A stretch of 26,358 nucleotides of DNA from a virus: IMG/VR virus record IMGVR_UViG_3300028400_000028, positions 1 through 26,358 of that record; one strand, 5' to 3'. Below the pieces are notes generated by a model. That model was not told the DNA's origin. It ran no database searches and worked only from the letters and a program-made list of their open reading frames with translations. Below, in pieces: positions 1 to 5,872 of the stretch; the first letter of the stretch is position 1; the number at the start of each line of letters is the position of its first letter. A program made the translations under genes and the position numbers.

Positions 1-291
1 GCCATCGTCAGCGCCCGCGCCGACAACGAAACCGGCGCCCACGCCGGCCAGCCGTGGAACCGCACGTCGCTCGGCATCTGCCTGATCGGCATGGACCGGT
101 TCAGCGCCGCGCAGTGGGAGACGCTCAGGGTCAACGTCATCGGCCTGCGACGGCGCTTTCCCGACATCGACCGGGTGATGGGCCACCGCGAGGTGAACCC
201 GCGCAAGCTCTGCCCCGGCTTCGACGTGCGGGCCTGGCTTGAAAACGACATGAAACCGCTGCCAAACCATATTTACGAGGCCGTCGAATGA
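1..291 (+). CDS. N-acetylmuramoyl-L-alanine amidase (phage endolysin), 5' end missing
   Basis: This is the open C-terminal 96 residues of a protein that starts before the window. The pattern of a GAHA-like motif, LGICLIG, a QW segment, GHREVNP and K-x-CPGFDVRAWL is that of the Amidase_2/PGRP fold, which cuts the amide bond between N-acetylmuramic acid and L-alanine in peptidoglycan. The His of GHRE and the Cys of CPGFD lie where this family has catalytic or zinc-binding residues; the first zinc-binding His would be in the missing part. The stop overlaps the start of the next gene (ATGA), which fits a lysis operon with a holin-like protein. The role in host lysis is inferred from family and position. 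Confidence 0.88.
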   Translation, partial: AIVSARADNETGAHAGQPWNRTSLGICLIGMDRFSAAQWETLRVNVIGLRRRFPDIDRVMGHREVNPRKLCPGFDVRAWLENDMKPLPNHIYEAVE

Positions 292-545
292 CCAAGCTGA
301 TCCGCTTTATCTGGCAATTCTTCCCGCAACTGCAGGAGGCGCGCGACTGGGTCGGCGGCAAGGCGTGGTACCGCTCCAAGACGATCTGGACCAATTTGAT
401 CATTCTGACCAGCTCGGCGGCGGCCTACTGGCTGGGGCCGGCCTACGGCGTCAGCGACGCCGAGGCGGTGGCGCTGGCCACCGGCATCAGCAGCGCGGTG
501 AATATCGTCCTGCGCATCGTCACCTGGCAGCCGATTGACGCATGA
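288..545 (+). CDS. Small membrane protein, holin-like candidate
   Basis: This 85-residue protein starts with an ATG that overlaps the stop of the endolysin (ATGA). It has an amphipathic N-terminal part rich in Trp and Phe, then hydrophobic stretches around residues 35-50 and 58-78. The size, the hydrophobic segments and the place directly after an amidase suggest a holin or another lysis membrane protein. I do not recognise a specific family, so the function is inferred mainly from position. Confidence 0.6.
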   Translation: MTKLIRFIWQFFPQLQEARDWVGGKAWYRSKTIWTNLIILTSSAAAYWLGPAYGVSDAEAVALATGISSAVNIVLRIVTWQPIDA

Positions 546-628
546 GCACCGCCAAATCAGGGACTTTCTACCAGCCGGCCCGCTTTGAGCCGGCTTTAAT
601 GACACAACAACGACTGGAGACAACATGA
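542..628 (+). CDS. Possible 28-residue coupled ORF
   Basis: This short frame begins with an ATG overlapping the stop of the holin-like gene and ends with a TGA overlapping the ATG at 625. It thus links both neighbours by 4-bp overlaps. It has no recognisable motif and covers a hairpin at 573-595. It may be a leader that carries ribosomes across to the next gene, or it may be chance. Confidence 0.25.
   Translation: MSTAKSGTFYQPARFEPALMTQQRLETT
573..595 (+). terminator. Hairpin, weak terminator-like
   Basis: AGCCGGC (573-579) and GCCGGCT (589-595) can form a perfect 7-bp GC-rich stem with a 9-nt loop, followed by TTAAT. The U-run is too short for a convincing intrinsic terminator. It may be an attenuating or processing hairpin between the first two lysis genes and the following genes. 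Confidence 0.3.
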
Positions 629-882
629 AACGACTGCTGCTGAGCCTGATTCTCACCCTGCTCAAGCGCCTGGCCAACCCGGAGCTGGTGGAGGCCGCCA
701 AGGACTTTGTGCTGACGATGATGGCGCTGGACATCCCCGGCGAGGAGAAGAAGCAGAAGGTGATCGAATCGCTGCGCAATCTCTATGCCGGCGGCGTGAA
801 CGTGCTGGCCGAGACCGCGCCGCACATCGTCAACCTGATCATCGAGGCCGCCGTCGCCTGGGCCAAGGCGCAGCAGCGGTAA
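625..882 (+). CDS. Hypothetical small phage protein
   Basis: This 85-residue protein begins at an ATG preceded by CTGGAGAC, a reasonable ribosome-binding site. The N-terminus is hydrophobic and basic (MKRLLLSLILTLLKRL), then comes a helical, charged middle and a hydrophobic C-terminal helix (about residues 65-80). It may associate with the membrane and could take part in lysis, but I recognise no family. Its stop overlaps the next ATG (TAATG). Confidence 0.6.
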   Translation: MKRLLLSLILTLLKRLANPELVEAAKDFVLTMMALDIPGEEKKQKVIESLRNLYAGGVNVLAETAPHIVNLIIEAAVAWAKAQQR

Positions 883-1091
883 TGGATGAGGTGGACCGCG
901 CCCAGGCGCTGGAGGCGCTGCAGCTGCGGGTCGCCCTGTCGAAGATAGAGGCGCCGGACAAGGGCTTGCATAAAAAAAATCGGTGCGAAGATTGTGGGGA
1001 ACCGATCGGCCGCGCGCGGCTGAAGGCGCTGCCGGCGGCCCGGCGCTGTATCGACTGCCAGGCCGCATACGAAAGGGAGAGACGATGCTGA
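882..1091 (+). CDS. TraR/DksA-type C4 zinc finger protein
   Basis: This 69-residue protein carries the zinc finger Cys35-x2-Cys38 ... Cys56-x2-Cys59, with the family signature CGEPIGRARLKALP between the pairs. TraR/DksA proteins bind in the RNA polymerase secondary channel and alter initiation. Short versions of this length are common in Mu-like and other phages. Residues 1-30 are helical, without the long coiled-coil of DksA, so it belongs to the short TraR type. Position in the late operon suggests that it tunes host transcription during late infection, which is inference. The start overlaps the previous stop (TAATG). Confidence 0.85.
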   Translation: MDEVDRAQALEALQLRVALSKIEAPDKGLHKKNRCEDCGEPIGRARLKALPAARRCIDCQAAYERERRC

Positions 1092-1474
1092 CACCGGACT
1101 GGGGAAAATTCTGGCTGGAGGCGCTGACGCTGCTGGGGGTCATGGGCAACATGCTGTACACCTTCATTACCAACCGAAGCAAGGCCAATACCAAGGCGAT
1201 CAAGGAGTTGCGCGGGCACATCGATGTCCGCACCGAGTCCATCTCGGAGCGGGTGGACACCATCGAGCTGGATGTGCGCGAGCTGCGCACCGACCTGCGC
1301 CACCTGCCGGACGAGGACGACATCAAGCGGCTGCACCAGCGCATCGACGGCGTCGCCCAGGGCATGACCCGGCTGGAGGGGTCGCATGACGCCCACATGC
1401 GCGCCATCAACAAGAATCTGGATCTGATCAATACGCACCTGCTGAGCCGGGAGCTGGGAGAGCAAAAGAAATGA
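1085..1474 (+). CDS. DUF2730 family protein, membrane anchor plus coiled coil
   Basis: The likely start is the ATG at 1085, just after a purine-rich AAGGGAGAG ribosome-binding site, giving 129 residues. A hydrophobic segment at about residues 10-28 is followed by a long charged helical region (about 35-110) suited to a coiled coil. This layout and the position before the gp26-like gene match DUF2730 proteins of Mu-like prophages. The function of the family is not known. The membrane anchor and periplasmic coil could suit an envelope or lysis role such as an i-spanin, but that is speculative. Confidence 0.65.
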   Translation: MLTPDWGKFWLEALTLLGVMGNMLYTFITNRSKANTKAIKELRGHIDVRTESISERVDTIELDVRELRTDLRHLPDEDDIKRLHQRIDGVAQGMTRLEGSHDAHMRAINKNLDLINTHLLSRELGEQKK

Positions 1475-1779
1475 GCTATCACGACATCATCGAGCAGGAT
1501 CTGCGGCTGACGATTCTGCTGATTCTGGCGCAGGACGCCGACTACGCCGTCAATGACGCGGTGCTTCACCGCGCGCTGGAGCAGGTCGGCCACCGCATCA
1601 GCCGCGACCGCATGCAGACCGAGCTTTCCTGGCTGGCGGAACAGGGGTTGCTGGAAGCGGAAGGCACGGGCGTGGGCGAACTGGCGGTGATCAAGCTCAC
1701 CGCGCGCGGCATGGACGTGAGCCAGGGCCGCACGGTGGCCCCCGGCGTGCGCCGTCCCACCCCGGGGGAGCTGGGCTGA
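1471..1779 (+). CDS. Mu gp26-like small helical phage protein (VpaChn25_0724 type)
   Basis: This 102-residue protein starts with an ATG overlapping the previous stop. It has the typical opening MSYHDIIEQDLRLTIL, then a winged-helix-like core (RISRDRMQTELSWLAEQGLL) and a short glycine- and proline-rich tail. Mu-like phages encode such a protein between the DUF2730 protein and the DUF3486 (gp27-like) protein, as here. It may bind DNA or take part in packaging; no direct function is established. Confidence 0.72.
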   Translation: MSYHDIIEQDLRLTILLILAQDADYAVNDAVLHRALEQVGHRISRDRMQTELSWLAEQGLLEAEGTGVGELAVIKLTARGMDVSQGRTVAPGVRRPTPGELG

Positions 1780-1934
1780 TGACGCGACTGGAACACCTGA
1801 AAGCGGCCCTCGGCGACGTGCCGGAGATTCTCCAGCTCGTGCTGGTGTGGATGGTGCTGGCCTCGCTCGGCGGGGTCGCGGTCGGCTACGGCTGGGCGGT
1901 CGGCGCGGCCATTGCCGGGGCGGTGCTGCAATGA
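1779..1934 (+). CDS. Small membrane protein (51 aa)
   Basis: The ATG overlaps the stop of the gp26-like gene (TGATG) and the TGA overlaps the next ATG (ATGA). After a charged start (MTRLEHLKAALGDV) the rest is hydrophobic and glycine-rich, with one or two membrane-spanning helices from about residue 17 to 49. The double overlap and the membrane-like composition support a real gene. No family is recognised. Confidence 0.55.
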   Translation: MTRLEHLKAALGDVPEILQLVLVWMVLASLGGVAVGYGWAVGAAIAGAVLQ

Positions 1935-2035
1935 GCCGCATCCTGCTCGGCGTGGTGCTGGCGCTGGTGCTGCTCGGCGCGGTCGCCAGCATCGGCGCCT
2001 TTGCCGATGCCTGCTGGAGGCTCTGCGGTGGCTAA
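1931..2035 (+). CDS. Very small membrane protein (34 aa)
   Basis: The ATG overlaps the previous stop, and a single hydrophobic helix (about residues 4-22) is followed by a short tail with two Cys (ADACWRLCGG). It is close to the minimum size for a membrane-anchored phage peptide. A GGAGG near its end (2016-2020) serves the next gene. Function is unknown; coupling to both neighbours favours its being translated. Confidence 0.45.
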   Translation: MSRILLGVVLALVLLGAVASIGAFADACWRLCGG

Positions 2036-2579
2036 GCCCTCGTCCATCGACCGGCTGCCGCCGGACATTCTGGAGCAGTTGCAGACGCTGCTGCGCGATC
2101 CGCGCGTGACGCAGCTGGAGGCGACGCGCCAGATCAACGCCATTCTCGAGCGCGACGGCCATCCCGAGCGCGTCAGCAAGAGCGCGGTCAACCGCTACAG
2201 CCAGCGGATGGAAGAAGTCGGCGCCCGGCTGCGCCAGTCACGCGAGATGGCGGCCATGTGGATCGGCAAGCTCGGCGCCGCGCCCCAGGGCGAGGTGGGC
2301 AAGCTGCTGAACGAGATGATCCGCACCCTCGCCTTCGAGGCGACGATGAGCGCCGCCGAGTCCGAGGAGCCGGTGCCGCCCAGTGTAATCAACAAGTTGG
2401 CGCTGGCAGTGCAGCGACTGGAGGCGGCCAGCAGCATCAACGAGAAGCGCGAAGCGGAAATCCGCGCTCGCGCCCGGGAAGAGGCCGCCGCCAAGCTGGA
2501 AGAGAAGGTCGGCGAAACCACCGGCGCGATCCCGGCCGAACGGCTGCGGGAGATCATCCGGGAGGCCTACGGCGCATGA
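2028..2579 (+). CDS. DUF3486 family protein (Mu gp27-like), putative small terminase
   Basis: The start chosen is GTG at 2028 (VAKPSSIDRLP), because GGAGG at 2016-2020 lies 7 nt upstream; the longer frame from 2001 lacks such a site. The 183-residue protein has the family opening SSIDRLPPDILEQL, then a helix-turn-helix-like segment (VTQLEATRQINAIL) and a long helical C-terminus rich in Ala, Glu and Arg. It sits directly before the large terminase with an ATGA overlap. In Mu-like phages this gene is thought to be the small terminase subunit that recognises packaging DNA. Confidence 0.85.
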   Translation: MAKPSSIDRLPPDILEQLQTLLRDPRVTQLEATRQINAILERDGHPERVSKSAVNRYSQRMEEVGARLRQSREMAAMWIGKLGAAPQGEVGKLLNEMIRTLAFEATMSAAESEEPVPPSVINKLALAVQRLEAASSINEKREAEIRARAREEAAAKLEEKVGETTGAIPAERLREIIREAYGA

Positions 2580-3910
2580 GCGTGCTCTACCCCTATCAGC
2601 AGAAATGGCTCAACGACGACAGCCGCTTCAAGATCGGCATGTTCGCGCGGCAGACCGGCAAGACCTTCACCACCACGCTGGAGATCGTGCTCGACTGCCT
2701 CAAGGCGGAGGCCGCGGGCAAGAAGTCGCGCTGGGTCATTCTCTCTCGCGGCGAGCGCCAGGCGCGAGAGGCGATGGAAGAGGGGATAAAGCTGCATCTA
2801 CGGGCCATGAAAGTGGCTTTCGAGGCCTATGAATCGGACTATTTCGAGGGCACGCAGACGAAGAATCTGGAAGTGACGCTGCCCGGCGGCTCGCGCATCA
2901 CCGCGCTGCCGGCCAATCCGGACACGGCGCGGGGCTTCTCCGCCAACGTCTTTCTGGACGAATTCGCCTTCCACAAGGATTCGCGCGCCATCTGGAAAGC
3001 CCTGTTCCCGGTGGTTTCCGCCGGCTGGAAGCTGCGCGTGGTCTCCACCCCCAACGGCAAGGGCAACATGTTCTACGACCTGGTCACCGACCAGAGCGAG
3101 AACAATCCCTGGTCGCGCCATATTGTTGACATTTATCAAGCGGTGGCCGATGGCCTGCCGCGCGACATCGAGATGCTGCGCGCCGGGCTGAAGGATGCCG
3201 ACGCCTGGGCGCAGGAGTACGAATTGCAATGGCTGGACGAGGCCAGCGCCTGGCTCAGCTACGACCTGATCAATAGCGTCGAGGACGACCGCGCCACGGC
3301 CGAGCGCTATCAGGGCGGGCAGACGTTCATCGGCAACGATATCGCCGCCCGCAACGACCTTTGGTGCGCCTGGGTCTGGGAGCGCGTCGGTGATGTGCTG
3401 TGGACCCGCGAGGTGGTGACGCTGAAGCGGGCGACCTTCGCCACGCAGGACGCCACCCTCGACGAGCTGGTGAGGAAATACAACCCGGTGCGGATCTGCA
3501 TGGACCAGACCGGCATGGGCGAAAAGCCGGTGGAGGACGCGATCCGCCGCTATGGCGCCAGCCGCGTCGAGGGCGTGCTGTTCACCGGCACGGCCAAGCA
3601 GCACATGGCCAGCCTGGCGAAACAGGCCTTCGAGGATCGCAAGTTGCGCATTCCGCTTGGGGATGAGGATATCCGCGCCGATCTGCACAGTCTGCGCCGC
3701 ATTACCACGGCGGCCGGCAATATCCGCTTCGACGTGGAGGGCGGAGACGGCCACGCCGACCGCGCCTGGGCCGCGTTTCTGGGCATCTACGCCGCGTCGA
3801 GCGGGCACGAGGTGTTCGCCTATGAGCCTGTGTTGCGTCAGGCGGATGAGGATTTCGAGCGGCCGGTGCGGGTGACAGCCGGCTTCGGTCTGGCGGGAGG
3901 AGTGCTGTAA
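2576..3910 (+). CDS. Phage terminase large subunit (Mu gp28-like)
   Basis: This 444-residue protein starts at an ATG overlapping the stop of the small subunit. The N-terminal ATPase has a Walker A-like ARQTGKT at residues 24-30 and a Walker B FLDE with Asp128 and Glu129. The C-terminal half (about 225-425) matches an RNase H-like nuclease, with acidic residues in GNDIAARNDL and CMDQTGMG. It should drive DNA translocation into the prohead and cut host-flanked phage DNA during headful packaging. The portal gene follows with a TAATG overlap, as in other Mu-like phages. Confidence 0.92.
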   Translation: MSVLYPYQQKWLNDDSRFKIGMFARQTGKTFTTTLEIVLDCLKAEAAGKKSRWVILSRGERQAREAMEEGIKLHLRAMKVAFEAYESDYFEGTQTKNLEVTLPGGSRITALPANPDTARGFSANVFLDEFAFHKDSRAIWKALFPVVSAGWKLRVVSTPNGKGNMFYDLVTDQSENNPWSRHIVDIYQAVADGLPRDIEMLRAGLKDADAWAQEYELQWLDEASAWLSYDLINSVEDDRATAERYQGGQTFIGNDIAARNDLWCAWVWERVGDVLWTREVVTLKRATFATQDATLDELVRKYNPVRICMDQTGMGEKPVEDAIRRYGASRVEGVLFTGTAKQHMASLAKQAFEDRKLRIPLGDEDIRADLHSLRRITTAAGNIRFDVEGGDGHADRAWAAFLGIYAASSGHEVFAYEPVLRQADEDFERPVRVTAGFGLAGGVL

Positions 3911-5469
3911 TGGCGGTATCGCGCATTGTCGATCAATTCGGCCGGCCCATCGAGCTGGGGCGGCTCACCGAGGAGGTCGCCAGCCCGTCGCTGACCGGCG
4001 TCCGCTCGGTCTGGAGCTACGGCAGCATGGCCGATGGCCTGACGCCCTCGCGGCTGGCCAGGGTTCTGCGTGGCGCCAATGATGGCGTGCTGCACGACTA
4101 TCTGACCCTCGCCGAGGAGATGGAAGAGCGCGACATGCACTACGGCAGCGTGCTCGGCACCCGCAAGCGCGGCGTCTCCGGCCTCGAGGTCAGCGTCGAG
4201 GCCGCCAGCGACGCGGCCGAGGATGTGAAGCTGGCCGATGCGCTGCGGGAAAGGATCGTCGCCACGCCGGAGTTCGGCGAGCTGATCGACGATCTGCTCG
4301 ATGCGCTAGGCAAGGGCTTTGCCGTCTGCGAAATCATCTGGGACCGCAGCGGCCGTCAGTGGCAGCCGCTGCGCTACGAATGGCGCGATCCGCGATTTTT
4401 CACGCCGTCGCGCGAGGATGGGCGCACTCTGCGACTGCTGGACGAAGCCAATCCCTCCGAGGGCGTCGAGCTGCCACCCTACAAGTTCGTGCCCCACTAT
4501 CCACGATTGAAGTCGGGCCTGCCGGCGCGTGGCGGCCTTGCCAGGCTGGCGGCCGTCTCTTACATGTGCAAGAGCTACGCGCTGTCCGACTGGATGGCGT
4601 TCGCCGAGGTCTATGGCCAGCCGATCCGGGTCGGCCGCTACGGCCCCAGCGCCAGCGAGGCCGATCGCAAGATCCTGAAAACCGCCGTCGCCAATATCGG
4701 CAGCGACGCGGCCGCGATTCTGCCGGAGTCGATGCGCATCGAGTTCATCGAAGCCGCCAAGGGGGCCAGTGGCGGCGACAGCCTGTTCCAGAGCCTGGCC
4801 GAATGGCTCGACCGCCAGATCAGCAAGGGCGTGCTGGGCCAGACGGCATCGACCGAGGGCACGCCCGGCAAGCTCGGCAATGAGGATGCGCAGGACGCGG
4901 TGCGCGACGACATCAAGCGCGCCGATGCAAAAGCGCTACAGAACACGCTCAACCGCTACCTGGTGCGGCCGTTCATCGATCTGAACTTCGGCCCGCGGGA
5001 GCAGTACCCGCGCATCGAAATTCCGGTGCCGGAGGCAGAGGATCTGGCGCAACTGGCCAATGCGCTGGAAAAGCTGGTGCCGCTGGGCATTTCGGCGCCG
5101 GCCAAGTGGGCAAGAGACAAGTTCGGCATTCCGGATGGCCGCGCCGATGATGAATTCCTCGCCGCGCCGTCAACCGCTCCGAGCGCGATGAATCACGCCT
5201 GCCCGGCCTGCGGCGGCCATCACGTCGCCCTGAACCGCCAGCAGCCGGATGAAATCGACGCCCTCCTCGAGGAGGGGCTGGCTGACTGGGAGCGGCAGAT
5301 GACGCCCATTGCAAAGCCGATCGAAGACGCTTTGAAGCGGGCGCAAAGCTATGAGGAATTCGTTTCCATGCTGCCCGGACTGGTGAATGAAATGGACGCC
5401 ACCGAGCTGGTGGAAACGCTGGCGCGGCAGACGTTCAAGGCGCGGGGGCTGGGTGATGGCAAGGCATAA
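3910..5469 (+). CDS. Phage portal protein, DUF935 family (Mu gp29-like)
   Basis: This 519-residue protein follows the terminase directly and has the DUF935 pattern, including LTPSRLARVLRGANDG, HYGSVLGTRKRGV and the FVPHYPRLKSGLPARGGL region. It forms the ring at the unique capsid vertex through which DNA enters and leaves. Near the C-terminus is a short Cys/His cluster, Cys431-x2-Cys434-x2-His437-His438, that might bind zinc. The C-terminal 80 residues are acidic and helical. In Mu the F gene follows next, but here the fibre/DGR cassette comes in between. Confidence 0.92.
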   Translation: MAVSRIVDQFGRPIELGRLTEEVASPSLTGVRSVWSYGSMADGLTPSRLARVLRGANDGVLHDYLTLAEEMEERDMHYGSVLGTRKRGVSGLEVSVEAASDAAEDVKLADALRERIVATPEFGELIDDLLDALGKGFAVCEIIWDRSGRQWQPLRYEWRDPRFFTPSREDGRTLRLLDEANPSEGVELPPYKFVPHYPRLKSGLPARGGLARLAAVSYMCKSYALSDWMAFAEVYGQPIRVGRYGPSASEADRKILKTAVANIGSDAAAILPESMRIEFIEAAKGASGGDSLFQSLAEWLDRQISKGVLGQTASTEGTPGKLGNEDAQDAVRDDIKRADAKALQNTLNRYLVRPFIDLNFGPREQYPRIEIPVPEAEDLAQLANALEKLVPLGISAPAKWARDKFGIPDGRADDEFLAAPSTAPSAMNHACPACGGHHVALNRQQPDEIDALLEEGLADWERQMTPIAKPIEDALKRAQSYEEFVSMLPGLVNEMDATELVETLARQTFKARGLGDGKA

Positions 5470-5869
5470 TTTCAGCCTGGGTCCGGTTATCCGGCATCTG
5501 CGGATCTATCGCGGCGCGGAGCTGATCGAGCGGCTGCCGCTGCCACCCGGCGACTGGTCCGGGTTTTCGCCGGTTGCGCAGCTGCGGGCCGATGTCGGCC
5601 AACCGCTGCTGGCGGCGGCTGAAGCGGCCATCGATGGGGGGGGTGTGGTGCTGCGCGTGGCGTCAGCAGAAACGGCCAACCTGCCAGACAACGGCTGGTG
5701 GGACTGCCTGCTGGTCGCCGCCAGCGGCGAGCGGCGGTTGTTCGCGCGTGGGCGATGGAGCGCATACGGCGTCATCACGGCCGACGAGACCGTTCCGGTC
5801 GGGGATTTTCTGATTGCTGCCGACGGCAGCCTGGTAACCGCTGCCGACGGCAGCCTGATTGTGGTGTAG
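5456..5869 (+). CDS. Hypothetical protein opening the fibre cassette
   Basis: The likely start is ATG at 5456, inside the end of the portal gene (14-bp overlap), giving 137 residues. The composition is mixed beta-type with many Gly, Ala and Val. The C-terminus has two AADGSL repeats (IAADGSLVTAADGSLIVV), encoded by a 24-bp tandem repeat. No catalytic motif is visible. Its place just before the fibre gene suggests a small virion or fibre-attachment protein, but that is positional inference only. Confidence 0.6.
   Translation: MARHNFSLGPVIRHLRIYRGAELIERLPLPPGDWSGFSPVAQLRADVGQPLLAAAEAAIDGGGVVLRVASAETANLPDNGWWDCLLVAASGERRLFARGRWSAYGVITADETVPVGDFLIAADGSLVTAADGSLIVV
5816..5857. repeat. Tandem 24-bp repeat containing two 15-bp palindromes
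   Basis: GCTGCCGaCGGCAGC occurs at 5816-5830 and again at 5840-5854. Each is a perfect hyphenated palindrome, and the direct repeat extends to 18 bp (5816-5833 and 5840-5857). They code for the two AADGSL units and lie 16 bp before the fibre gene start. They could be a coding repeat only, paired RNA hairpins, or a site for exchange of fibre modules. Confidence 0.6.
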
Positions 5870-5872
5870 AGC

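Noticed and set aside
568-1992. Very long open frames on the minus strand (for example a 474-codon frame at 568-1992 and a 617-codon frame at 19764-21617)
   Set aside because: They lie opposite well-supported + strand genes, in GC-rich DNA where antisense frames stay open, and their products are low-complexity and rich in Arg and Pro.
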